From CAYFTL01 sp964346145 (GTDB taxonomy: Bacteria; Bacillota; Clostridia; Christensenellales; Aristaeellaceae), in the NCBI GenBank assembly GCA_964346145.1, contig CAYFTL010000048.1, positions 1-12,325 on the forward strand: a stretch of 12,325 nucleotides of DNA, given 5' to 3'. Position 1 is the stretch's first letter; the number at the start of each line of letters is the position of its first letter. The notes under the pieces are model-generated. The model was not told the origin of the DNA and ran no database searches. It was given only the letters and a program-made list of their open reading frames with translations. Below, in pieces: positions 5,552-12,153 of this stretch. The position numbers and the translations under genes were made by a program.

Positions 5552-6892
5552 ATGGAGCCGAATAATTCAGCAGCGCGTATTCCGCCGCACCATTTGGAAG
5601 CCGAACGCTCTGTTTTAGGCTCTATGTTGCAGGACCACAATGCCGTTTTATTGGCGCAAGAAATTTTGCGTGAAGACGATTTTTATGATCCGGCCAACCG
5701 AGAAATTTACTCGGCAATGCTCCACCTCTCCAGCATGAACCAGCCGGTGGATTTGGTCACTGTAGATGAAGAGTTAACCCGCCGAGGACGGCTAGAGGGT
5801 GTCGGCGGTGTAGTGTATCTGATAGAACTTTCTCAGTATGTACCGACTACGGCCAATGTGGGCGCGTATATTCGCATTGTGGATGAAAAATCTACGCTAC
5901 GCAAGCTGATCGGCGCTTCGGCGGAGATTAGCCAGCAAAGCTATTTGGCCGAGCAGGAAGTGCCAGATATTCTGGCGGATGCAGAAAAGCAAATTTTTGA
6001 CATCTCCATGCGCAAGGGCGGCGAACTGCTGCAGCCTATCAACCCAGTGCTGATCAAAACCTACGACCAAATCGAAACGCTGGTGCGCAACAAAGGCCAG
6101 ATCTCGGGCGTGCCTACCGGCTACTACGATTTGGACGAGCAGTTGACCGGCCTGCACGCGGGCGAACTGATTTTGATTGCAGGCCGTCCTTCGATGGGCA
6201 AAACCAGTTTCGGGATGAACGTGGTCGAGAATGCGGCTATACGACACGGGCAGAAGGTGGCCGTATTTTCGTTGGAGATGCCGGCAGAGCAATTGGTTAT
6301 GCGCATGCTGTGTTCCGAAGCCAACGTGGATATGCAAAAGGTGCGGCGCGGCGGCATCAACGACGACGAGTGGATGCGCTTGTCCGAAGCGATGGGTCCG
6401 ATTGCGATGAGTCAGATTTTTATCGATGCGACCTCCGGGGTTTCGGTTCCTGAAATCCGATCTAAGGCGCGCAGACTTCAGCTGGAACAAGGGCTGGATT
6501 TGATCATGATCGACTATTTGCAGCTTATGAGCGGCGCAGGCAAGTCGGCCAGCCGCCAGGAAGAGGTGGCCGGGATATCTCGCGGACTTAAGGGTTTGGC
6601 CCAAGAGCTGCAGGTGCCGGTGATTGCCCTTTCCCAGCTGTCGCGTGCGGCTGCCGGGCGTGCCGATCACCGCCCGATCCTTTCAGATATCCGTGATTCC
6701 GGCGCGATTGAGCAGGATGCCGACGTGGTGCTGTTCATTCACCGGGAAGATTATTATGACAAAGAAACCGAGGACAAAAATATTGCGGAAATTATTATTG
6801 CCAAACAGCGGAACGGCCCTTTGGGTACGGTGCGCTTAGCGTGGGTGAGCGAGTTCACCAAGTTTCTCAATCTTTCTCCGCGCCAAAATTAG
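5552..6892 (+). CDS. dnaB: Replicative DNA helicase DnaB
   Basis: A 446-residue protein of usual DnaB length (DnaC in Bacillus nomenclature), the hexameric helicase that unwinds DNA at replication forks and recruits primase. The N-terminal helical domain spans about 7-110 and starts PPHHLEAERSVLGSML. A linker leads to the RecA-like ATPase domain (about 180-446). Walker A is GRPSMGKTS at 211-219. The Walker B segment is LIMIDYLQLM at 317-326. SQLSR is at 361-365, the LSDIRDSGAIEQDADVV motif at about 377-393 and AKQRNG at 417-422. No intein or insertion is seen. ATG 5552 has GGGGGAG (5538-5544) 7 bases upstream. It is the last gene of the operon with rplI. Confidence 0.97.
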   Translation: MEPNNSAARIPPHHLEAERSVLGSMLQDHNAVLLAQEILREDDFYDPANREIYSAMLHLSSMNQPVDLVTVDEELTRRGRLEGVGGVVYLIELSQYVPTTANVGAYIRIVDEKSTLRKLIGASAEISQQSYLAEQEVPDILADAEKQIFDISMRKGGELLQPINPVLIKTYDQIETLVRNKGQISGVPTGYYDLDEQLTGLHAGELILIAGRPSMGKTSFGMNVVENAAIRHGQKVAVFSLEMPAEQLVMRMLCSEANVDMQKVRRGGINDDEWMRLSEAMGPIAMSQIFIDATSGVSVPEIRSKARRLQLEQGLDLIMIDYLQLMSGAGKSASRQEEVAGISRGLKGLAQELQVPVIALSQLSRAAAGRADHRPILSDIRDSGAIEQDADVVLFIHREDYYDKETEDKNIAEIIIAKQRNGPLGTVRLAWVSEFTKFLNLSPRQN

Positions 6893-6897
6893 TTTTC

Positions 6898-6931
6898 AAA
6901 AAGGCTACGCTAGCTTGCGTAGCCTTTTTTG
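6898..6931 (+). terminator. Terminator after dnaB
   Basis: AAGGCTACGC (6901-6910) pairs perfectly with GCGTAGCCTT (6917-6926) around a 6-base loop, followed by TTTT. Preceding As give the opposite strand a T run too, so it may also stop minus-strand transcripts coming from the decaying gene island to the right. Confidence 0.92.
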
Positions 6932-6991
6932 TGTCTATAAGTATGATTCTTGTCTGCTTTCTCTAGGGGTGTCTTATCTTCCTAGGGGCGC

Positions 6992-7098
6992 CAAAAACAA
7001 CGGTAATTGTGATCCGGATCAGCGCCTACCGAATGCTGTTGCGCCGGGTAGAAGCCTCGTTTTTGCTTTGTTGAGAGCACATTTTGCCGCATCTGCCT
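6992..7098 (-). pseudogene. Frameshifted and truncated 3' tail of membrane-protein copy 1
   Basis: Downstream of the copy 1 stop, the minus strand still aligns with the 3' part of copy 2. In one frame LKADAAKCALNKAK matches LKADEAINALRKEK of copy 2. In another frame NEASTRRNSIR matches SEAAARRSSIC, followed by a stop codon. By eye, a deletion of about 4 bases near 7100, a further 1-base deletion and a nonsense codon separate it from the copy 2 frame. Recognisable homology ends near 6992, so the final transmembrane hairpin seen in copy 2 is missing. Confidence 0.75.
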
Positions 7099-7668
7099 TT
7101 AGTAAAGGATTTCCTCATTTACTTCTTCGTCTTTTTCTGGCTGTTTTTGGACTTCTTCCTCTTCACTATTGTATTGAGTGTAGTACCGCTCAACCCGCGG
7201 TTTTAAGGCGCTAACGCATTCCTGGTGTAGATATATTTTTTTCTGTTGGGAGAGAAACGCAATATCTCCAACAACGGGAATAAACTGCGAATAAACAAGC
7301 AGTGTTTCTTTGCCCGAAGAGAAGCCGATGCGCACCACCATGCTTATACCAATATAGAGCTTTAACAAAAAACCTAGCCCAGCCAATAATAATACGCTTG
7401 TGTTGGGTGTAGAGTCAACAAGAGAGACGACACAGATTGTATAGAAGAAAAGCATCAATATTATATACAAAATCCAGAAGATATTAGCGTTTTCGGTGCT
7501 GTTGATTTGAGCGCAAGCGGGGCAAATATAAAATGTGTCCAGTGCGCTAGAAAAATTCACTTCTGTTTCTAAAGCAATCTCAACAGCCTTCCCTTCACTG
7601 ATGCGCATAGTAATGCCTTGGCATTGCTTTGTTTCATGACAGATAAAGCATTCGTGCGTAGTAGTCAT
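7099..7668 (-). CDS. Putative zinc-ribbon membrane protein, copy 1 (C-terminally truncated)
   Basis: A 189-residue protein of a family I do not recognise. CxxC pairs at C7/C10 and C49/C52, with H5 and H11 nearby, suggest a metal-binding zinc-ribbon-like N-terminus. Two hydrophobic segments (about 62-86 and 92-115) indicate a membrane anchor. The C-terminus is charged and probably coiled coil (EEEEVQKQPEKDEEVNEE). It is a diverged paralogue of the protein at 8356-8853; both have HECF.CHETK.CQ, TFYICPAC and a PVVGD/PIVGD segment before the final helix. Compared with the unbroken frame of copy 2, it lost about 90 residues through a frameshift near 7100. The Shine-Dalgarno sequence (GAGGAAC) is weak, so expression is doubtful. 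Confidence 0.6.
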   Translation of the reverse strand: MTTTHECFICHETKQCQGITMRISEGKAVEIALETEVNFSSALDTFYICPACAQINSTENANIFWILYIILMLFFYTICVVSLVDSTPNTSVLLLAGLGFLLKLYIGISMVVRIGFSSGKETLLVYSQFIPVVGDIAFLSQQKKIYLHQECVSALKPRVERYYTQYNSEEEEVQKQPEKDEEVNEEILY

Positions 7669-7879
7669 CTTCGTTCCTCTTAACGACTTAAAAGTCTTGG
7701 CGTGACGATGTGCTTTTCTTTATTATAAAGCAAAAGCAGATGAAGTGCTATTGCACTGTAATAATTTAATCTGATTTTCTTTCTTGCCATAAGCTGCTAT
7801 GAACAAAGCCTTGTTTTCTAGGGTAGAGTTATCTTTTGAAAATTCACTCGACCTTTTTTCTATTTCTTATCCAAAGGTT
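7669..7879. other. Non-coding spacer upstream of copy 1, related to the upstream region of copy 2
   Basis: No gene is supported here. The part nearest copy 1 (TAACGACTTAAAAG, then a TTTATT-containing AT-rich run, then AATCTGATTTT) parallels the stretch just upstream of copy 2 (TAACAACTTAAAAG... AATCTGATTTTT), as expected for tandem duplication. A minus-strand TATAAT (7722-7727) could be a -10 box, but I see no good -35. AGTGC and GCACT (7744-7757) form a small hairpin. Confidence 0.6.
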
Positions 7880-7990
7880 TTATCGTATTTTCGTCATTAG
7901 CCCAACCGAATTTCTAAACGGCTGGGCTATGTTGACAGCTGAGAGTGTAGATTCGACTTTTACTTTTTTCAACATGCCCAACACATCACT
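7880..7990 (-). pseudogene. Remnant of the 3' end of the secreted-protein gene
   Basis: Bases 7903-7927 are identical over 25 bases to 9038-9062 inside the secreted-protein gene. On the minus strand this remnant reads AQPFRNSVGLMTKIR and then a stop, against AQPFRNSVELMAEIQKAP at the end of the complete gene. Further upstream the reading frame stays open but similarity is weak. It has no start codon or signal peptide. It lies between the two membrane-protein copies and marks one end of the duplicated unit. Confidence 0.8.
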
Positions 7991-8007
7991 GGCGGCAAAA
8001 TGAATTT

Positions 8008-8355
8008 TTAATCCGATCTTTTCTTTTTGAACAAACGTACAAGAGAAAGGACATCAGCAATTAGCAGCAACCCAATTAACAGATAAAACTGTTCCTTGCT
8101 CAGACGGATGGAGCCAAGTAGCTGCATATATCCTCGGCCTGAGCCATAGGCATCCAGTCCTTGAAACAGCAGAACAACAGTGAACGCGGTCCAGATCAGT
8201 GTATAGCAAATGCTGCTGCGCCGGGCAGCAGCCTCGCTTTTTTCCTTTCGGAGGGCATTTATTGCCTCATCTGCTTTCAGCTTGGAAAGGGTTTCTTCAT
8301 CTATTTCCTCACCTTTTTCCAGCTGTTTTTGGATTTCTTCCTTTTGGTTATTGCG
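8008..8355 (-). pseudogene. Severed C-terminal part of membrane-protein copy 2 (in frame after a TAA)
   Basis: After the TAA at 8356-8358 the same minus-strand frame stays open for 115 codons to TAA at 8008-8010. It encodes a charged, coiled-coil-like stretch (EEIQKQLEKGEEIDEE, LKADEAINALRKEKSEAAARR), a hydrophobic segment (YTLIWTAFTVVLLF), a short loop, a second hydrophobic segment (FYLLIGLLLIADVLSL) and a basic end (FKKKRSD). In copy 1 the codon aligned with the stop is CAA (Gln), so one C-to-T change explains the break. There is no convincing internal start codon or Shine-Dalgarno sequence, so separate translation is unlikely. Confidence 0.8.
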
Positions 8356-8853
8356 TTAAGTATAATACTGCGTGACCAGCGGTTTTAAGACATCAACGCT
8401 TTTCCGGTTCATATCTATTTTTTTCTTTTGGGAGAAAAGTGCAACGTCTCCAACGATAGGGCTAAACTGCAAAAAAAGAAACAATACTTTTTTGCCTACA
8501 GAAAAGCCGCTTTGCATCACCAGGATCATACCGATGGACAGCTTTGCGAAAAAGCTTATTGCAGCCAATGTTATAAATTCCGCGTTGAGCGCAACGCGAG
8601 GGAGAAATACAGCATAGACTATATAGGAGATAATCAGCAATATCGTATACCAAATCCATAGAGCATTGGCGTTTTTAGTGCTTTTGCTTTGGACGCAGGC
8701 TGGACAAATATAAAACGTATCCAATGTTTTAAAGAAATTTCCTTCTTTTGTTCCTGTAACGGCCGAAACTGCCCCCGCTCCATTGATGCCCATGGTAAGG
8801 CTTTGGCATGGCTTCGTTTCATGGCAGCTAAAGCATTCGTGCACGGTGACCAT
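8356..8853 (-). CDS. Putative zinc-ribbon membrane protein, copy 2 (interrupted by an in-frame stop)
   Basis: A 165-residue product of an unrecognised family. CxxC pairs occur near residues 7-10 (CFSC) and 50-53 (CPAC), and two membrane segments span about 63-86 and 91-115. It is paralogous to the protein at 7099-7668. ATG 8853 is preceded on the minus strand by TAGGAGGA, a strong Shine-Dalgarno sequence better than that of copy 1. The frame stops at TAA 8356-8358 but continues open to 8008, so the original protein was about 281 residues: metal-binding head, membrane pair, coiled coil and second membrane pair. Whether the truncated form is made or works is unknown. It lies 152 bases downstream of the secreted-protein gene on the same strand. 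Confidence 0.6.
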   Translation of the reverse strand: MVTVHECFSCHETKPCQSLTMGINGAGAVSAVTGTKEGNFFKTLDTFYICPACVQSKSTKNANALWIWYTILLIISYIVYAVFLPRVALNAEFITLAAISFFAKLSIGMILVMQSGFSVGKKVLFLFLQFSPIVGDVALFSQKKKIDMNRKSVDVLKPLVTQYYT

Positions 8854-9005
8854 CTTTTTTTCCTCCTAACAACTTAAAAGCATAACAATTTGATTTGCTT
8901 TATTTACAGCAAATACAAACGAAGCGTTCTTGTGTGGTGTGAAACCAATCTGATTTTTCAATATAAAAAATTTCGATTTGTCATCTGTTCTCCGACAATA
9001 GTCAT

Positions 9006-9581
9006 TTAAGGGGCTTTTTGTATTTCGGCCATCAACTCAACCGAATTTCTAAACGGCTGGGCCTGTTGATAGAGGGGAAGTGCGGCTTTGGGCTTTCCTT
9101 CGATAATATATTGCGCAGCGCTATAATATAGCATCAGATCCACCAAATCATCCATGCCAAACATAACGAAACTGGCTTCGGTGACATCTTTGCTATACAG
9201 CGCATAGAGCAGCATTTCTTCAAATAACGTTGAGCCTATCGTCTGAACCGGCAGTTCTACTTCAGCCGGATCTACGATCAGCCTAGCCAAATCGTTTGTC
9301 GATGCCATTACATCTTCGGTAAGATCGTTGGTTGGCTCAATATCCAGACCCAAATGGGCTAAAAGCTCGGTAAGGCCGGTGACCGCTTCGCCGCTACTCC
9401 CGACAGCCAAAGGGCCATCTTTTTCAAGGATATCGTAGGTGGTGCTGTAGGCTTGGTTGTTTAGCTTTTCAAGCACGCTTGGCGCTACGCTTTTCTTTTC
9501 TTCGGCCGGGGCATTGGGCGACAGCAGGAAGGTTAGCAACAATGTTATTAATACGATTGATAGAATACGGGTGCGTTTCAT
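9006..9581 (-). CDS. Secreted protein of unknown function with a possible peptidoglycan-binding-like segment
   Basis: A 191-residue protein I cannot assign to a named family. Residues 1-26 form a classic signal peptide: KR, a hydrophobic core ILSIVLITLLLTFLL, then APA before EEKK as the likely cleavage site. There is no lipobox cysteine, so it should be released rather than lipid-anchored. Residues 57-79 (PLAVGSSGEAVTGL...LLAHLGL) resemble the start of a PG_binding_1 repeat (LxxGSxGxxVxxLQxxLxxLG), but the usual glutamine is absent. Residues about 150-185 look like a TPR-type helix pair (AAQYIIEGKPKAALPLYQQA). ATG 9581 has AGAGGA upstream on the minus strand. Its 3' end is duplicated as a remnant at 7880. 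Confidence 0.7.
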   Translation of the reverse strand: MKRTRILSIVLITLLLTFLLSPNAPAEEKKSVAPSVLEKLNNQAYSTTYDILEKDGPLAVGSSGEAVTGLTELLAHLGLDIEPTNDLTEDVMASTNDLARLIVDPAEVELPVQTIGSTLFEEMLLYALYSKDVTEASFVMFGMDDLVDLMLYYSAAQYIIEGKPKAALPLYQQAQPFRNSVELMAEIQKAP

Positions 9582-9600
9582 AATCCTCTCTCCAATCCTT

Positions 9601-9613
9601 ATGGCTTAGCCAT
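9601..9613. promoter_or_regulatory. 13-base perfect palindrome upstream of the secreted-protein gene
   Basis: ATGGCT-T-AGCCAT is a perfect inverted repeat 20 bases upstream of the minus-strand start at 9581. It could be a regulator site or a 5'-UTR hairpin. I see no convincing minus-strand -35/-10 pair to anchor it. Confidence 0.3.
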
Positions 9614-9748
9614 GTTATGATGGAAATGGTATTAGATTAGATGCTGATTTTCCAGTGCTGCCAGCACCTAGAAGGTATAATATGGCTGTGCGGAAAAGAT
9701 TTGGGGCAAGCCTGCAAATGGGTAAGATTGCCAGTAAAATAACGATTC

Positions 9749-9777
9749 TTGACGCGTTGTGTCGCTTTTGATAAAGT
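9749..9777 (+). promoter_or_regulatory. Promoter for the oxidoreductase gene
   Basis: TTGACG (9749-9754) is followed after 17 bases by TAAAGT (9772-9777), which is extended by TGA immediately upstream. It lies 53 bases before the start codon. A CCACC/GGTGG hairpin (9797-9812) falls in the resulting leader, 3 bases before the TTGGAGGA ribosome binding site. Confidence 0.55.
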
Positions 9778-9829
9778 GATAAGAGATGATAGGCTACCAC
9801 CGAGGCAGGTGGCGATTGGAGGAAACAAT

Positions 9830-11140
9830 ATGGCGAAAGAAACCAACGCGTTTGCCGAAGACGCAACCAAAGGATTCACGGCAAAAGAGGCAATTGCGGA
9901 AGCTAACCGGTGCTTAAATTGCAAAGTGCCGGCTTGTCAAAAGGGCTGCCCTATCGCTAACGATATTCCTGAATTTATAGAGGCGTTGGGCCGCGGAAAT
10001 ATAGGTGAAGCCAGCAAGATTATCGCTCGAAAGAGCAATTTGCCGGCGGTGTGTGGACGGGTATGCGCTCATGAAATGCAATGCGAAGGCCACTGTGTGT
10101 TGACCAAGGCCAATAAGGGGATCAAAATCGGAAAATTAGAACGGTTTATTGCGGATTTTGCCTTTGAAATGGGCATTCCGTTGGACAAAGTTCCCCAAAA
10201 AACCCGGGGGCAAATAGGGATCATCGGGAGCGGGCCAGCTGGTTTGACTGTGGCGGGCGATATGGCAAAGATGGGCTTTGCGGTGACTGCATTTGAAGCG
10301 CGGGAGGAACCGGGCGGCATTTTGCGCTATGGGATCCCTGGCTTTCGCTTGCCTAACGAGGTAGTGCGGCGGGAGATTGTGCGTATAGAGGCTTTGGGTG
10401 TGAAATTTATTACGAATTGCGTGATCGGCCGCGACATTACGGTGGATCAGCTGTTCAATCAAGGATACGATGCGCTGTTTATTGGATCGGGCACGGTTGT
10501 GGCTAAAGATTTGGACTTGCCCGGGCGGGATTTAACCGGAATTATGCAGTCGTCTTATTTGCTGCGAATGAACTATCTATACATGAGTGGGCAGCTGGAG
10601 CGCAGCGAAGTACCCGTTGAAACCGAAGACGATGTAGTCATTATAGGCGCGGGCAATGTGGGCATGGATGCGGCGCGCACTGCAATCCGTCTCGGTGCCG
10701 GAAGCGTTACGGTGATAGAGCGCAGCACCCAAGAGAACATGGCGGCGTTGCCGGCGGAATACGAGGCTGCTCTGCAGGACGGTGTACAGTTTGCTTGGGA
10801 AGTCGATATTCAAGATTTTATCGGAGAAAAACGCTTGAGCGGCATAGAGATTGTGCGCCAGGGCAAAACCGATATTTTGCCGGTTAGCAAGGTTTTTTTG
10901 GCCATAGGTTCCAAGCCTGCCAACAGAATCGTTTCTACGACCACTGGAATAGACGTGGATGAAGACGGGTACGTAATCACCAAAAAACGCCCGTATGGCA
11001 TGACAACTAGAAAAGGGGTATTTGCAGGCGGAGACGTGGTACACAGGCCGGCCACGGTAGTCCTGGCAATGAAGGATGCCAAACAGGTTGCGCTGGGTAT
11101 GGCTGAATACGTTGATGCGGTGAAATTGCTGGAGCTGTAG
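9830..11140 (+). CDS. NAD(P)H-dependent FAD/iron-sulfur oxidoreductase, glutamate synthase small-subunit (GltA/NfnB/SudA) type
   Basis: A 436-residue protein, close to the length of stand-alone GltA/NfnB/SudA proteins. The N-terminal Fe-S domain has C28-x2-C31-x4-C36-x3-C40 (CLNCKVPACQKGC) and C75-x3-C79-x5-C85-x3-C89 (CGRVCAHEMQCEGHC), as in the small subunit of glutamate synthase. An FAD-binding GSGPAG is at 133-138, PGGILRYGIPGFRLP at 161-175 and an NAD(P)-binding GAGNVGMD at 273-280. GVFAGGDVV near the C-terminus contacts FAD in this family. These enzymes pass electrons between NAD(P)H and a partner; no large glutamate synthase subunit or NfnA-like partner is adjacent. ATG 9830 has TTGGAGGA 6 bases upstream. 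Substrate cannot be decided from sequence. Confidence 0.88.
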   Translation: MAKETNAFAEDATKGFTAKEAIAEANRCLNCKVPACQKGCPIANDIPEFIEALGRGNIGEASKIIARKSNLPAVCGRVCAHEMQCEGHCVLTKANKGIKIGKLERFIADFAFEMGIPLDKVPQKTRGQIGIIGSGPAGLTVAGDMAKMGFAVTAFEAREEPGGILRYGIPGFRLPNEVVRREIVRIEALGVKFITNCVIGRDITVDQLFNQGYDALFIGSGTVVAKDLDLPGRDLTGIMQSSYLLRMNYLYMSGQLERSEVPVETEDDVVIIGAGNVGMDAARTAIRLGAGSVTVIERSTQENMAALPAEYEAALQDGVQFAWEVDIQDFIGEKRLSGIEIVRQGKTDILPVSKVFLAIGSKPANRIVSTTTGIDVDEDGYVITKKRPYGMTTRKGVFAGGDVVHRPATVVLAMKDAKQVALGMAEYVDAVKLLEL

Positions 11141-11168
11141 TGATTTTTTAACAGAAACTATCGCTTGT

Positions 11169-11209
11169 GCGTGTGCTAGATGGTTTTGCGATGTAGCATA
11201 CGCATTTTT
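11169..11209 (+). terminator. Terminator after the oxidoreductase gene
   Basis: GCGTGTGCTA (11169-11178) pairs with TAGCATACGC (11194-11203), 10 bp with one G-T pair, around a 15-base loop. ATTTTTG follows. The position 28 bases after the stop codon fits a Rho-independent terminator. Confidence 0.88.
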
Positions 11210-11240
11210 GTTATCTTAATTTAAAAAGTGCATTCCCGCT

Positions 11241-11271
11241 TTGACCTTGGTACTGTACCATGGTTTATAAT
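11241..11271 (+). promoter_or_regulatory. Promoter with embedded palindrome for the YitT-family gene
   Basis: TTGACC (11241-11246) and a perfect TATAAT (11266-11271) are 19 bases apart. The spacer contains TGGTAC-T-GTACCA (11248-11260), a perfect 13-base inverted repeat lying almost exactly between the two boxes. That placement is typical of a repressor operator, or of an activator site with an overlong spacer (MerR-type promoters have 19-base spacers). The regulator is not identifiable here. Confidence 0.6.
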
Positions 11272-11318
11272 AAAACAGTGATTGAAAAAGAGACAAACTA
11301 TTAGTAAGGATGTTTTAA

Positions 11319-11993
11319 GTGAAATTCACAAGTAAGGTCGGGGCGGACCTTAAAAAAATTGTAAGAGAGGCCCAAAATCTATTTACTATTAAAAAACTGG
11401 TTTTAATTTTTTTGGGTACGGCTGTGCTTGCCTTTGGCATCTGCAACGTACACCGCCAAACTCATGTTACTGAAGGCGGCGTGTTGGGGATGATATTGTT
11501 GCTGGATCACTGGTTTGCCATACCGGCTTCAATCTCGTCGCCTATATTGGATATATTGTGCTATGTGCTGGCATTTAAGTTTTTGGGCAAGGATTTTATA
11601 AAAGTGTCTGTGGTTTCTACCCTTAGCTTGGCGGTTTTTTTTAAGCTGTGGGAGACGCTCCCTCCATTGCTCCCGGACTTGTCTGCATATCCGCTTCTTG
11701 CGGCCGTAATCGGCGGTTTGTTCGTGGGGGTAGGAGTGGGCATCATCGTGCGCCAAGGGGGATCCAGCGGCGGAGATGATGCGCTGGCGCTATCTATAAC
11801 CAAGCTGACAAAATGTAGATTGTCCAAGGCATATTTGGCTACCGATCTTTCGGTGTTGCTGCTGTCTTTGACCTATATTCCGTTTAGGCGAATCGTTTTT
11901 TCTCTAATTACCGTGACGGTTTCTTCGCTGTTGATTGACTTTATTGAACGGTTTCACAAAAAGAAGCTGCACTCGGTTTCCCATGCTGCGTAA
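11319..11993 (+). CDS. YitT-family membrane protein
   Basis: A 224-residue integral membrane protein matching the YitT membrane domain (DUF161). Likely helices are at about 27-44, 51-72, 74-91, 94-112, 125-144, 170-187 and 191-208. Family-typical stretches include HVTEGGVLGMILLLDHWF (49-66), the LPPLLPDLS...PLLAAVIGGLFVGVGVG region (114-141), the glycine-rich VRQGGSSGGDDALAL (144-158) and SKAYLATDLSVLLLSL (169-184). Members with a C-terminal DUF2179 domain are longer; that domain is absent here and the protein ends in a basic tail. Function in the family is unclear. GTG 11319 has AAGGA (11306-11310) 8 bases upstream, under a promoter containing a palindrome. Confidence 0.82.
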   Translation: MKFTSKVGADLKKIVREAQNLFTIKKLVLIFLGTAVLAFGICNVHRQTHVTEGGVLGMILLLDHWFAIPASISSPILDILCYVLAFKFLGKDFIKVSVVSTLSLAVFFKLWETLPPLLPDLSAYPLLAAVIGGLFVGVGVGIIVRQGGSSGGDDALALSITKLTKCRLSKAYLATDLSVLLLSLTYIPFRRIVFSLITVTVSSLLIDFIERFHKKKLHSVSHAA

Positions 11994-12026
11994 AATCATG
12001 TGGGGACTACGTTGCCAGGAGTAAGG

Positions 12027-12058
12027 GAAAAAAACCGGCTGGGCGTAGCCTATGCCGG
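12027..12058 (-). terminator. Minus-strand terminator-like hairpin
   Basis: CCGGCTGGGC (12035-12044) pairs with GCCTA-T-GCCGG (12048-12058) with one bulged base and one G-T pair around a GTA loop. Read on the minus strand, the stem is followed directly by seven Ts (12028-12034). On the + strand no T run follows. It would stop transcripts arriving from the right, but no minus-strand gene is visible between it and the tRNA cluster. Confidence 0.6.
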
Positions 12059-12124
12059 CAATAGCGTGGAAACGGATTGAAAAAAACATTTGAGTTTTTG
12101 TTTGTTCGAATCTAAAAAAAGCTA

Positions 12125-12153
12125 TTGACAAATCGAACGATTTAAGGTATTAT
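12125..12153 (+). promoter_or_regulatory. Strong promoter for the tRNA cluster
   Basis: A perfect TTGACA (12125-12130) and TATTAT (12148-12153) are spaced 17 bases apart, about 42 bases before the first tRNA. The spacer begins with AATCG-AA-CGATT (12131-12142), a perfect inverted repeat. GTCGC (12161-12165) and GCGAC (12174-12178) form a hairpin in the 5' leader, possibly a processing element. Confidence 0.8.

Noticed and set aside
5897..6670. Long minus-strand open frame inside dnaB
   Set aside because: It is fully antisense to the conserved DnaB ATPase domain, lacks a ribosome binding site and resembles no family.
6963..6988. Direct repeat CTAGGGG (6963-6969 and 6982-6988)
   Set aside because: Only 7 bases, two copies, no target-site or insertion-sequence context.
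7010..7021. Perfect 12-base palindrome TGATCCGGATCA
   Set aside because: It falls within the decayed coding tail of copy 1, where copy 2 has a non-palindromic coding equivalent, so it probably arose by drift.
6915..7214. + strand open frame of 99 codons after dnaB
   Set aside because: It overlaps the dnaB terminator and the homologous tail of copy 1 on the other strand; no ribosome binding site.
7669..8007. Possible insertion sequence or transposon end in the AT-rich gap
   Set aside because: No transposase fragment, terminal inverted repeats or target duplication seen. The content is explained by the tandem duplication and the secreted-gene remnant.
8161..8388. + strand open frame of 75 codons
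   Set aside because: It is antisense to the tail of membrane-protein copy 2, whose frame is supported by alignment to copy 1.
9582..9829. Possible riboswitch or T-box between the divergent genes
   Set aside because: No T-box sequence, no terminator and no recognisable aptamer core; only a promoter and small hairpins.
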